Shown here: positions 10,389 to 21,439 of the stretch, one piece after another
How positions within the stretch are numbered: the stretch's first letter is position 1
Layout: each line of letters opens with the position of its first letter
DNA from: Schizophyllum amplum
Taxonomy: Eukaryota > Basidiomycota > Agaricomycetes > Agaricales > Schizophyllaceae
NCBI GenBank assembly: GCA_007026445.1
Contig: VDMD01000059.1
Span: forward strand, 1 to 64,000
Direction of reading: 5' to 3'
Length of the DNA: 64,000 nt
Translations under genes and position numbers: made by a program
Notes under the pieces: model-generated
What the model saw: the letters and a program-made list of their open reading frames with translations, nothing else
Database searches by the model: none
What the model was told of the DNA's origin: nothing

Positions 10389-12445
10389 ATGTCTCTCCCC
10401 CAGCCCGTTCCGCCGTCCTGGAAGGTGAGCTGAACGTCTCTGGTTCTGTGATTGCACAGTTCGTCGCTGCGGGCGCGTCGTGACGGAAATGGCGACGAGA
10501 GGAGGTCTGGCGTTGACGACGCGCCTCGGGGGACCGCATATCCTCCAACCAGAGGCGTACGCGATGGGGCTAGGGCGCGGAGGACCGGAGACGCCCGCAG
10601 GAACTTGTTGCATAGCTAGGACTTGGCGCTGACCCCACATCCCCCAGGACCTCGGCAAGTCCGCCAGCGACCTGCTCAGCAAGGACTACCCCTACAACAC
10701 CCAGGCGCTCGAGGTCAAGACCAAGACCCCGAACGGCGTCCAGTTCCGCGTTGCTGGCTCCCAGGCCGCCGGTGCGTCCTCATGTTGCTTCCTTAGGTAC
10801 CTATCGGCTGACGTGACCCCGCAGGCCCGATATCCGGCGAGCTGGAGGGCAAGTACACCGACAGGGCGCACGGCCTCACCCTCACGCAGGCGTGGACGAC
10901 CGGCAATGTTCTCCGCACGCAGGTGTGTGCAAGATCTCATCTACCGCATGAGCGCGGCTTCCATTATTCGCGCGAGCGCAACGTCTATCCGTCCCCCAAG
11001 TCCCCTTGCCTGACCGACGAAAGGGACGCGCAAAGGCTTGCCCATGTACGAGTCTGAAGGACTTGTATCTATCCCAAGCCCTTTCCTCTTCCCTCTCCCT
11101 CACGCGTCGTACATTCGACCCGTAGTCCTAACCGCCTCCCCACCATCCTAACCGCCTCCTCACCATCATAACCGCATCCTACACGTCCTAATCGTCTCGT
11201 ACACGTCCCAACCGCCTCCTACACATCCCAACCGCCTCCTCACCATCCTAACCGCCTCCCTACCATCCTAACGCCCCTCTCCCCTCCAGATCGAGCTCGA
11301 GAACCTCGTCGCCAAGGGCCTCAAGCTCGACGCCATCACCTCCCTCATGCCCGACAAGGGCACCAAGTCCGCGGCCCTGAACGCCGTCTACAAGCAGAGC
11401 GGCGTCCACACCCGCGCCGCCCTTGATGTGTTTAAGGTGAGTGGGTATCTGAGTTTGGAGGGTGCCGAGTTGGAGCTGGTGCTCGAGGTTGCGAGTGGGT
11501 GCTCGAGGTTGCGAGTGGCGCTCGAGCTGCAGGTGACGCCTCGGCTCGTGTGCTGCATGCCTCCGCTCGTCCGGCTGCATGCTCCGCTCGTCTGGCTGCA
11601 TGCCTTCGTTCGATCGACCTGTCTGTTCGTCGGACTGCGCCGAACTAATCCGATGTTATAACGTTGTGCTAAGGGTATCACACAGGGCCCCACCGTCACC
11701 GCCGACACCGTCGTCGGCCGCGACGGCTTCCTCGTTGGTGCTGAGGTGTGTGACTACTCGCTCGCTGGGTGCCTCACCCTCCACTCACTCGCCCTCCCCA
11801 CTCACTCACCCTCCCACCCGCAGACCTCTTACAACGTCACCGACGGCACGATCGCCAAGTGGTCCGCCGCGCTCGGCTACACGGACACCAACTACGCCGT
11901 GACGCTGCACGGGCTGAACAAGTTCAACACGTTCCACGCGTCGTACTACCACCGCGTCTCCGCGGACGTGGAGGCCGGTGCGAAGGCCGTGTACGACACG
12001 AAGGCGACGCAGGGCGGGGTGGCGCTTGAGGTTGGGACGAAGACGTGAGCGCTTGGTTTCTGAATCCTGGTCTTCGCATCTCGGCTTGCGTATCTTTACC
12101 ACCAGTGCTTATTCATTCCACCCTTATCCCATCCACTCCTATTCACCCTCATCCACCGTCCACCCTTATCCCATCCACCCTCATCCTCATCCTCCACCCT
12201 CATCCTCATCCTCTCACCCCTACCTTCCACACCAAACTCACTCCCTCCCCAGCTACCTCGACAAAGCCGCCTTCGTCAAAGCGAAGATCAACAACCAGGG
12301 CGTCGTCGCGCTCGGCTACACGCAGGCCCTCCGCCCGGGCGTCAAGGCCGCCTTTGGGCTCGCGCTGGACACGACGAAGCTGTCGGGTGCGGTGGACGGC
12401 ACGCCGTCGCACAAGGTCGGGTTCCAGTTCACGTTTGATTCGTGA
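10389..12445 (+). CDS. Mitochondrial outer-membrane porin (VDAC)
   Basis: Seven exons: 10389-10424, 10648-10771, 10825-10922, 11290-11436, 11686-11745, 11824-12044 and 12253-12445, joining in frame to 292 residues, the normal length of fungal VDAC. All introns are GT..AG. The protein starts MSLPQPVPPSWKDLGK, as expected for the N-terminal helix, and continues with KDYPYNTQALEVKTKTPNG. Middle landmarks are TLTQAWTTGNVLRTQIELEN and KWSAALGYTDTNYAVTLHG. The C-terminus (VKAAFGLALDTTKLSG, then HKVGFQFTFDS) holds the last strands of the 19-stranded barrel. The family forms the voltage-gated channel that passes ATP, ADP and other metabolites across the mitochondrial outer membrane. No disruption is visible. 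Intron 3 (10923-11289) holds a short imperfect repeat of CCTAACCGCCTCC type. Confidence 0.95.
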
Positions 12446-12799
12446 AGGGGGGGTGCACGGTGTGTGAGTGGTGGAGGTGGACGGTGTGTGAGTGGTGGAG
12501 GTGGACGGTGTGTGAGTGGTGGAGGTGGGAAGGGTGTGAGTGTGAGTGGGGTGAGTGCAGGTAGGCGCCCAGACTCGTCGACGTGGCGCATGGTGCCGGT
12601 GAAGCGGGAGGAGGCGGCGGGGTTCCGGGTCTCTTTGCGCTGGGTGGACGGGCATGCGGCGGTCGGGTGTGCGGGTGCGTGGGAGATGGGGTAGAGCTTT
12701 ACTACTGTACGTGGAATGAAAACTTGCCGTGGATATGCATGCAGTTGATGGCTTGGTCTGAGTTAGAGTGGTATGCAGTCTCGGTACTGGAATACTGAT

Positions 12800-12935
12800 G
12801 GGGCGTCCCAGTACTTACGGATGGGCCGTCCCAGTACTTACGGATGGGCAGTCCAAGTACCTACGGATGGGCAGTCCCTGTACTTACGGATGGGCAGTCC
12901 CTGTACTTACGGATGGGCAGTCCCAGTACTGATAT
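12800..12935. repeat. Minisatellite, about 22 bp period
   Basis: Six units of the form GTACTTACGGATGGGC followed by AGTCCC or CGTCCC. Confidence 0.8.
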
Positions 12936-13067
12936 GTACTGATGAGATGAGGAGTACGGTGAGCAGCATTGGAATGTATGCGCGTTCTCGGGTGGCGAAG
13001 AGCCTGTCAGTGATTGAGTCGCGGCGGCGCCTCATGCTACGGTGTCCCCTATCGTTGTCGGGGCGGC

Positions 13068-13207
13068 GTTTGTGGTGCTCTGTGGACGTCGCTTGTGGTG
13101 CACGCCGGACGTCGCTTGTGGTGCACGCCGGACGTCGCTTGTGGTGCTCTGTGGACGTCGCTTGTGGTGCACGCCGGACGTCGCTTGTGGTGCACGCCGG
13201 ACGTCGC
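13068..13207. repeat. Minisatellite, about 23 bp period
   Basis: Six units around GTCGCTTGTGGTGCACGCC, alternating with a GTGGTGCTCTGTGGAC variant. A higher-order dimer pattern is visible. Confidence 0.8.
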
Positions 13208-13373
13208 CATGTAGACGGGTGGCCGGGCCGCTGTCTCCAGTCCGTGGGATCTGCGCTGTGCGCTTTGGGCGTCATGAAACGTGTGTTGGTTTATACTTTC
13301 GCGTCAAACATATGGCTGACGTTTATCCAGTGGGTGCTCGCGGGTATGAGGTCAGGCGCCAGTTCGCCTGCTG

Positions 13374-13446
13374 CTTATGCTTGTTGCTCGTCGTACTCGA
13401 CTTGTTGCTCGTCGTGCTCGACTTGTTGCTCGTCGTATTCGACTTG
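13374..13446. repeat. Minisatellite, 21 bp period
   Basis: Three to four units of GACTTGTTGCTCGTCGTACT type. Confidence 0.75.
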
Positions 13447-14271
13447 TGCTCGACGGCGGACCTCGAGCTCAGCGCGCAACGTCCCTCTCGATGTGCAGCT
13501 GTAACAAGACCGTCTCTTCCCAAAGTCCTTTGCTCATCACATCAGCGTCGCGACAGACAGCGACAGATACTTGATCGACAGTGACATGGCGTCCTCGTCC
13601 CGGGCCGGCGTGGTCGACGTTGCCGAGAAGACTTTGCGGGACGTTGCCGAGATGATTTTCCGGGGACGCGCGCGAAGCTTGTCGTCATCTATCAAGCTTC
13701 GAGGGATCCGGTACCGCTCACGCATGCTCGTGCGTGTCGTCCTGGAAGTTCTAAGGGACTGGAAGATCGCTCCAGTGTTTGTCTGCTTGAGCTGGACGAC
13801 GGGTTAAGCCGTGTGCGAGGAGCGACATCAGCACTGGACTACCGGGAGGTAGCTCTCCTGCGCATGATGGAATTGCTGCCCTCGTTTCGACGACCGGGCG
13901 ATCGAACAGGCGCGCGGCGGTGGTGCGGTACGTACCGATGCACCCTTCTTTACAGGATTCAGCGGCGCTAATTATCGACAGAGCTCGCTGGCATGACATG
14001 ACATACTCGGCAGCGGGACACGGACTTTCCGAGGATACGGAGAAGAATGGCAGTGTCATTTGTGTCTACCTGCGATTTCTGCAAGTCGGTGTGGCCTGCG
14101 TGGCTGTATTCTATGCATTCGGTACGCGGTCGATGTATGACCTGCGTCGCGACGAGCGGGCCAAGTGCGGCGAGGAGAGCTGCCGAATAGGCTTGACGGG
14201 TGCCTGCTTCTCCTTGCCCGTTATGGATTTGCGTTGATTTATGCTTCAGAAGCTAGGCTCCGGGACACGTC

Positions 14272-14280
14272 GATATATAT
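14272..14280 (+). promoter_or_regulatory. TATA-like box of the PUF gene
   Basis: GATATATAT lies about 65 bp before the chosen ATG at 14344, a suitable distance for a fungal core promoter with a short leader. Confidence 0.4.
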
Positions 14281-14343
14281 GCAGCGCAAACCGTCCCCGT
14301 CTTCCTTGTTCCCGACCACCACCATCGTTCTCATCTCCCGCTC

Positions 14344-15360
14344 ATGGACGCCAGCCCCCAGTACATGCTCTCCAAGCCCGACGTCCCGTCGCCGCCCGCG
14401 CAGGCGCAGAGCCCTGCTCGCGCCCGTCAGGCCTCGGCTCTCAGCGGGGTCGATCTGGGCGCCGCAGCCGCAGCTGTTCGACCCGACGTGGCCCAGGGCT
14501 ATCGACACGTACTCGCAGACCGCCGACACCGAGTTCGCCCTCGAGCAGCATCGCCAGCAACAAGGCTCGGCGACGTCGGCTCTGCCTGCCGTCACTCGCG
14601 AGGACGTGTTCGGCCCCGTTGGCGGCAGTGGAGGCGGCGGCGGGGCGTTCCGGGGTGGCATCAAGGACGTCGGTGCCATCGGCGACGGCAGGCAAAAGGC
14701 CAGCCCGAGGTTCGAGGACATCGTGCGTCGCGCTCTGCTGTCCTTTCCCGATCATTTTCTGACGCATATATGCAGCATGTCGAGCAACTGCTGCGCACGT
14801 TGAACCTCAACTCCCCCGAGCCCTACGTGCCGAAGCCGTCTCTCAACCTCAGCTTCGACGCGTCGCCCACCTCGCCCGAGTTCTCCCCGGCGTCGGTGTC
14901 GTCCGCCCTGCTCACTCCTACGGACCTCTCCCCCGCCCGCTCCAACTTTGATCTAAAACTGCAGGCTCCTTACGAGCTCTCGCTCCCTTCTTCCCAGCAT
15001 TCCCAGAACTCTCTGCTTATCGAACCCACATCGCCTACGCGCACGCTCGACCACCACTTCTCTCTGTCGCAGTCGCAGGCCGCTTTGTACCGCCACCAAC
15101 AGTCCCAATATGCTACCGCCCACATGCCCTCTAGTACCACCCACATGCCCTCTAGTACCGCCCATCCGTACTTCTTCGAGCCCCTGTCCGAGCAGTCTTC
15201 GCCCGTCACCCCGCAGCACGCCCCGATGTTCCACTCGTCGCCCGCGACGCCTGTGACGCCGCACGCGCTGTACAACTCGCCGCCTATTCGTCGCATCGAC
15301 AACTCAAGGATTGGTCCCATCGACTGGAACGTGCCGCTGGAGCTGCAGCCGCTTCTGCTC

Positions 15361-15414
<54 letters not shown>

Positions 15415-18400
15415 GCGGCAGGTCCACTCAGCGCGGCCGAGTGGCTGCGCCGCGACGCGAAGACGGTCCACGACTACGGCTCGAGCTTGCTCCCTGCGGC
15501 CGACGACTCGATGCTCCGCAACGCCGGCGACTCGATGCTCCGCAACGCCGGCGACTCGATGCTCCGCAACGCCGACGACTCGATGCTCCGCAATGCCTGC
15601 GGCTCGATGCTCCGCAATGCCGGAGACTCGATGCTCCGCTCCTCGTTCGCCTTCCACCAGTCGCCGCAGCAGTCGCAGGCCCAGGCGCAGTCTCAGTCGC
15701 AACAGAACCAGTCGTATTCCTCGCAACAGAACCAGTCGTATTCCTCGCAACAGAACCAGTCGTATTCCTCGCAACAGAACCAGTCGCACATGTCGTCTTC
15801 GCCGCATGAGGTGCGTTTGTTCATTGTCTCGTCGTCGAGTCGTTCTCTCGTCGTCGATTCGTTCTCTAGTCCATCGAATTCACTACTCACACGCGTCTTT
15901 CCCATCCTAGCCGATCAACTTTCTCACTCTCCTGCACCCGTCCTCGTCGCCGCCGTACCACGTCTTCGTCTCGCGCATCATCAAGAGTTCGGACCAGCAG
16001 GCGTCGATCTTTCTGCAGCAGAAGCTCAAGGTGGCGGACGCGGCGGAGCGGGGCAAGATTGTGGACGCGATCTGCGCGCGGGGGTTTGAGATGATGGCGC
16101 ATCGGTGAGTGTTCATTGGCTTTATCCTTTCTTCGATCTCGTAGCCCGCCTTCTTTCCTCGGTATCGTGACTTTCGTCGGTCTTCGTAGCTTTCGGCGGT
16201 CTTCATAGCTTTCGGCGGTCTTCGTAGCTTTCGGCGGTCTTCGTAGCTTTCGGCGGTCTTCATAGCTTTCGGTCGTCTTCGTAGCTCACGCTGACGCTCG
16301 CTTTGTGCAGCTTTGGCAACTGGGCGGTGCAGCGTTGTTTGGAGGCCGCGGCGACTGCGGAGGAGAGGCGCAAGATTGTGTCGTGTATGCGGTGAGTTTC
16401 GCGCCATCCCGCTTGTGATCACCCCTTGGGCATGCACATCGAAGCTGACTACTGGTGGCGCGCCAGGGGTCGGATCGTCGAGCTGGCGACGAACTGCTAC
16501 GGGTGCCACGTACTCCAAAAGGCGCTGGACTGCGAGGAGGATATCCGGTTGCTGATCGTGTCGGAGCTGTTGCATGGGGATCCGGCGCAGACGCTGGTGA
16601 ACAAGCATGCGTCGCATGTGTGGAGTAAGGTGTGTGTTTGTTGTTGCCTTTTGTTTTCGGGGGTTGGAGTGTCGAGTCCTGGAGTGTCGAGTTCCGTGTT
16701 CGACGATCCGGGTATCGTGTTCGACCCAGTCCCGTGTTCGACCGTCCGTCGATCCGGGTATCGTGTTCGACCGTCCGTCGATCCTGTCCCTGTGCTGGAT
16801 CGTCGTCGATCCTGTCCCTGTGCTGGATCGTCGTCGACGAGATGCGGTCCCGTGTTACGACCGTCGTCGACGAGATGCGGTGGCGGATTGTTGTGTTCAA
16901 TGGTGCTGACCACGTATGTCCAGATCATGGAGCTTTCGTGGACGCCTCCCGCCCCTCCGATCTTTGCCTAGTACGTCGTTTGTTCTTTATGTGTTGTCGT
17001 TTTGTTTTTTGAGCTGTCGGGGTGGCTCGTCGACTGGCTTGCGGTTGAATCGATTTCGTCGTCTGGCTAGCCGGCTGCCTCATCAATCTCATCGTCTGGC
17101 TGGCGGTTGGATTGATTTCATCGTCTACCTTGCGGTTCAACTTCATCGTCGCTGGCCGTTGGATTTGACTTCATCCCCTACCTGGCGGCTGGACCAATTT
17201 CCCCGTCTGGATGGGCGACTCCATCGACTCTCTGGAGACTGTACTGACTTCACATTTTAGCGTCAACAAGTCACTCAAAGGCCAGTGGGCGGCGCTCGCT
17301 TGCCATGAGACGGGGTCGCTTGTTGTTCAGGTGAGTTTGGAGTTTGGGGTCCTTGGTCGGTCATGGCGGTGGTGTTCTTGATGTTTGTCTTTGATGGTCG
17401 AAGCGGCCGTGTGCGTGGCGTTCGAAGGGGGCGCGCTCATGGTGGCCGTGTTCGTGATCGTCGGTCGATGTTCTTGACGTTCGAAGCGGCCGTGTTCGTG
17501 GTCATTCCTGGTGGCGGTGTTTGTCTTTGATATTCGAAGTGGCCGTGTTTCGTGGTCATTCCCGGGGTGGCATGAGGGACATCGGTGTTCGTTGTTCGCG
17601 GTGTTCTTGATCGTTGCTCGATGCGGTGGATGCTCTTTGAGGCAGGGCGGCGTTCGTGCTCATCATGGCGTTCGTGATTGATGGTCACTGCGTTCGCAAC
17701 GCCCGGCTTTCATTTACGTTGTTCCCAACACTCTTCTAACATGTCTTCCTCAGCACGCTTTTGAGAACCTCGAGGACGCGGCGAAGGACGGCATTGTGGA
17801 CGAGATCCTGCACCAAGGGCCGGCGGTGTTCAGCGAGGTGTGCAAGAACCAGTGGGGGTCGTACTGTGTTCAGCATAGTGAGTGCATGGTTTATCTGCGT
17901 TGGGTCGTCTGGATGGAGGCGTCTGGATCGAGATTTGAGCGTCGCAAGGATGGGCGTATCGTCGTTCTTCCTCTCGGAGCTGTCGCGTGAGAACCTTCTT
18001 GCTCGGCGACCTTTTGTTTTCTGCGTCCTTTCATCTGTGCTTTCGGCGTTCTCCCTCCTGTTCATACACGATGCTTACCACCTCTCGCAGTCCTCGAGCA
18101 CGGTTCCGACAAGCACCAGCAGATGACGCTCGACCATCTGATTTCCGGACTTCTTGAATACGCCACGAATGAGCAGGGCTCGAAGTCGGTGACGAAGGCG
18201 CTGAAGGAGGGCGGGAAGGATACGTTGGACCGGGTGATCAAGCGCATGTGTGAGCCTGCTAAGAGGTGCGTGTCTGGCTTTGTCGAGTATGTGCGATGGT
18301 CGGGTGTGGTCAACGGCGACGGCATGCTTGGGTGGGCATCATGCGCGGCGGGCGTCGTGCGCGGCGGCCGCCTTGCGCTTGGCATGTCAGCGTGCGTCGT

Positions 18401-18987
18401 CGTCTCCTCAACGGCGGCGGTTGTTGGGCGTGGCGGGCTCAACGTCGCCGTTGCTAAAGGGGCCAAGCGTGCTTGCGGTCGTTATGCTGTGCTAACGCGA
18501 GTTGTCAGTGCTCGGCGTGCCATGATCGTCGATCTCGCGCTCTCGGTGACCGGCAGCCAGCTCATCGCCAGCATCCTCCCGACCGTGAGTTGCTCATTGT
18601 CGTAGTGCTCGTCTGAATAACGTTCTCATGTCTTCATCAGGCCGACAAGGACCAGCGTGCGGCATTGTACGACTGCATCCGCGGTCACATAGTTACGCTC
18701 CGGGGCTGCAAAACCGGCTCAAAAGTTATTTGGCTCTTGTGAGTGGCGCTTAAGATGCGATTAGTACATGGGCGCTGACTGGTTTGGTGTAGTGACAGAA
18801 TGGTTCGTCGTTTGTTTGACTCGGCCGGTGCTGTGGGTCCTCGTGTTGGCTCTCGTCTCATCGTTAGCTTCTTCCTCCGTCCCTCGTCCTCGCCCCTTAC
18901 CTCCATGCATCGTCCTCGCCGCTGTTCTGTGCCGTTGTCGATCCGCGGCTGACGTGTTTCCAACAGCGCGCCTACTACGGCTACTAA
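14344..18987 (+). CDS. PUF-family (Pumilio repeat) RNA-binding protein
   Basis: Post-transcriptional regulator predicted to bind mRNA 3' UTRs. Exons: 14344-14722, 14776-15810, 15911-16104, 16311-16391, 16467-16629, 16924-16970, 17261-17330, 17754-17877, 18091-18265, 18509-18584, 18641-18738, 18793-18802, 18967-18987. The N-terminal half is low-complexity: a glutamine tract (15361-15413), seven DSMLRNAG-type repeats (15508-15640) and four SSQQNQSY repeats. The C-terminal half has the Puf repeats, in order: QASIFLQQKL, FGNWAVQRCLE, YGCHVLQKAL, ASHVWSKIM, TGSLVVQHAF, WGSYCVQHIL, QGSKSVTKAL, TGSQLIASIL and TGSKVIWLFDRM, ending in RAYYGY. Later repeats lack the usual Gln/Glu base-contact residue, as in the Jsn1/Puf1 group, so recognition may rest on the earlier ones. 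The start is uncertain: the ATG frame differs by one from the frame read after about 14450 (IWAPQPQLFDPTW), so a small intron or an indel lies between. Confidence 0.88.
15361..15413 (+). repeat. CAG/CAA repeat encoding polyglutamine
   Basis: Some 18 consecutive CAG/CAA codons inside the PUF gene. The corresponding site in the inverted pseudogene (around 8270) is much shorter, so the tract length has changed between copies. Confidence 0.9.
16180..16285. repeat. Intronic minisatellite in PUF gene
   Basis: Five units of TAGCTTTCGGCGGTCTTC within the intron between exons 3 and 4. The pseudogene has AGCTACGAAACTGACGAAAG-like units at the matching place (7090-7150). Confidence 0.75.
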
Positions 18988-20051
18988 TTCGCTTTGGACT
19001 CTTCGACCTAATGGTCACCATCTACTCTGATCTTATCGCACTTCGCTTGACTCCAAGTATAATCGCCGTACACGGGACATCAACTCACCCGATATCATAA
19101 CCGCAAGACTTATAATGGAACCATACGCATTCACCTCGCATCGCAACGCATTTACCGCGCACTGCTATCGCATATTATACACGTACGCTTTCATCGCACT
19201 CATCGCACCTCGAACTGTTCGCATCCCTCGCTGTCCGCCTGCATATCTCACGTAATCATCTCGTCCTCTGAGCCCAATCTTTGACCATCGCTATTGTTAT
19301 TCTTCTTCGTTCGCGCGGTCGCTGCGTCCGTGCTGTTGTCTGTTGTTCTTCAAACCCGCCTCCTTCCGATATTTTCATCATTTCAACCTTCGCCGAATTT
19401 ACCCTTCGCTCAGTTAGTGCCGTTCTTTTTTTGCTGCTATGTAGCCCGGCTTTCACCGTCGTGTACCAGATCTCGATCGTGTCCCAGACTTGGGTTGTGC
19501 GCCTCTTCTCGTATATCTGTTGCACGCTCGCTTCCTGCCAGTCTTGGCCGCTCATGATATGGCTTTGCGTACGATAATACATATTTCTATCGCGTTTACA
19601 ACTATCTTACGGTCCTTGCTCTGTCCTATGACACAAGTACAACACGCATAATTATGTTCATTGCAATTGGTACAGACTGGGCGTGGATCTAGATTCTAGG
19701 CGGAGGACTCGGTCGGATCGCTGCGAGGAGCCGCTGCTTTGCCGTGAACAACAGCCATGAGCTCACGGCGCGTCCAGGCTCATTGGAGCCATGCGTTCCT
19801 CTGAATTAAGGCCACACAGCGCGGTTGCTTTTGTGAATATGATGAGAGATGCATGAGGCTCTTGCGTGTTGTGACGGTCGAGGAAAAAAGAGATACAGAG
19901 TTCCCACGCTTCACGCATTTCTGTTCTGACCGCCATCCGATTGCGATCTTGCTGTTTCCTCGAAGGCGAGTACGTGCGCTGAATGTCCTCACAGAAACAT
20001 AAATACTGTACTGACTTTGCTGTATCTAGAGCGAGCTCGCTGCCTCCCGCG
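18988..20051. other. 3' flank of PUF gene and promoter region of F-box gene 1
   Basis: Positions 18988 to about 19235 match the 3' flank of the inverted pseudogene (about 497 down to 245), so the duplication extends past the stop codon. From about 19780 the sequence resembles the upstream region of F-box gene 2 (24250-24509): shared stretches include GAGTTCCCACGC and TTCTGACCG. A pyrimidine-rich open frame at 19281-19577 has no recognised domain and I do not call it. Confidence 0.55.
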
Positions 20052-21439
20052 ATGCATCCCGCCCTCGCGATCCCCGAACTGCAGTTCGCCATCGCCTGCG
20101 AAGTTAACCTTTGCCCGTCTCTTTACTGGCTGAAAGAACACCATGACGCACTTTATAGGCTGATGATGGTGTCCCGGTCATGGAAGAATATCGTCGAGCC
20201 GCTGCTGTGGGAGAGGATGATTTTCAACGACATGCTGTTTCTCATACCGGCGTGGAGCTGTGCTGGCGGGCGGAAGGTTGAGATAACCGTGGTGCGTTGC
20301 TATCTGGGGTAGTGTCTGCTTGTCTCATCCAATAGTTACACCTGCAGCATCGCGCCGTCACTGCATCTGATTGGGAATCCGTCTGTAGCCGGTCGTGTTT
20401 TACCCGGTGGCTATATGTGGACTTTCCTAACTTCCCGGACGCGTTGGATGAAGATGTCTTGGCAACCCTACCACCTGCGGATGTCCTCTTCCAGCGTCTG
20501 GAGAACATGACGTTGACTGGACCATTTGTCCCTCCTTCCCTAATGTCGCGCTATCTCGTGGCGCTCATGCCGCACACATTGTCGCACTTAACCATTGAAC
20601 GTGCCTCGTTCATGCTGAGGGGAATTCCGGCTCTTGTGGCAGCTCGCTGCGTTCACCTCCGCTCACTGGAAATGAGAGGACTAGGAAAGTTCGTGGACTC
20701 GGACATTCCTCGTCCTTCGCCATGCGCTGCATTCTTGGAATCCCTTCGCGCCTGCAGGGAGCTCGCGGACGTCGACATTGCATTCCGTGCTTTCGAGTAC
20801 AGCGCATCATATCTCTGTAGCCTTGCCGCATACCCCATCCTGCGGCGACTGAAGCTGGAAGTGCACGAGGCGAAGGAGGAGCCGGAGGAGCTAGGCGTCC
20901 ATTGCGGGTTCCCCGCCCGGGGGTTCGTCGTACTGCAGTCCCTCGAGCTCAGCTTCGTACCTTGCAGAACAGTGACCGCCGCTCTGGAGAGCATTGGCGG
21001 CAGCACCCAGCTTACTACCATCATCATCACGGTGGACATTACCGACTACGAGTCCTACCACGCCATCGTCGCAGCGATCAGCTCGGCTGGCCATCCCGCT
21101 CATCTGACCACGGTCCAGCTCTACAGATACTCCAGTTTCGTACGACGTCTGCCGTCATACGGCGTCCTCGACATGAAGATTCTCACCCTGCTCTCTAGGT
21201 TCAGGCTCCTGGAGACCATGGTCATGACCGGTCTCGCACGCTCAGCGCTGACAATCAATGACTGCGCGAAAATCGCGAGCTGGTGGCCAGAGCTCGCCAG
21301 GCTAACCCTCGTTACTAAGGCCGACCATAACGCGTCGTGCATGCTTGAGGTGCTTGGAACTTTCCGTGTCTGTCCGCGCCTCACAGAATTGTACATCGCC
21401 CTCGCGGAGACGGAGCGAGATGATGTATACTCGGCCTGA
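20052..21439 (+). CDS. F-box/LRR-like protein 1
   Basis: Two exons, 20052-20291 and 20348-21439, with a 56 nt GT..AG intron, giving 443 residues. The N-terminus has a fungal-type F-box: IPELQFAIA, then LYRLMMVSRSWKNIVEPLLW. The rest is leucine-rich with repeat-like segments (ALVAARCVHLRSLEMRG, YPILRRLKLEV, FVVLQSLELSF, RFRLLETMVMTG). F-box proteins are substrate adaptors of SCF ubiquitin ligases, joining Skp1 through the F-box. The intron sits at the same place as in the paralogue at 24510, and the flanks are shared too, so both come from one tandem duplication. The substrate cannot be inferred. The start ATG aligns with that of the paralogue (MHPALAIPELQ against MHHALAIPELQ). Confidence 0.8.

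Larger units (their letters stand above)
12446..14271. other. Intergenic region between porin and PUF genes
   Basis: No gene supported. It contains three short minisatellites (listed separately) and a GGTGGAGGTGGACGGTGTG repeat directly after the porin stop (12466-12535). Short open frames on both strands show no domain or credible splice pattern. Confidence 0.5.

Noticed and set aside
13068..13450. Regularly spaced short repeats resembling a CRISPR array
   Set aside because: Units are head-to-tail without unique spacers, and the genome is eukaryotic; these are minisatellites.
19281..19577. Hydrophobic plus-strand frame as a possible small membrane protein
   Set aside because: It lies downstream of the PUF gene, is pyrimidine-rich so that hydrophobic residues arise by composition, and has no recognised domain or splice context.
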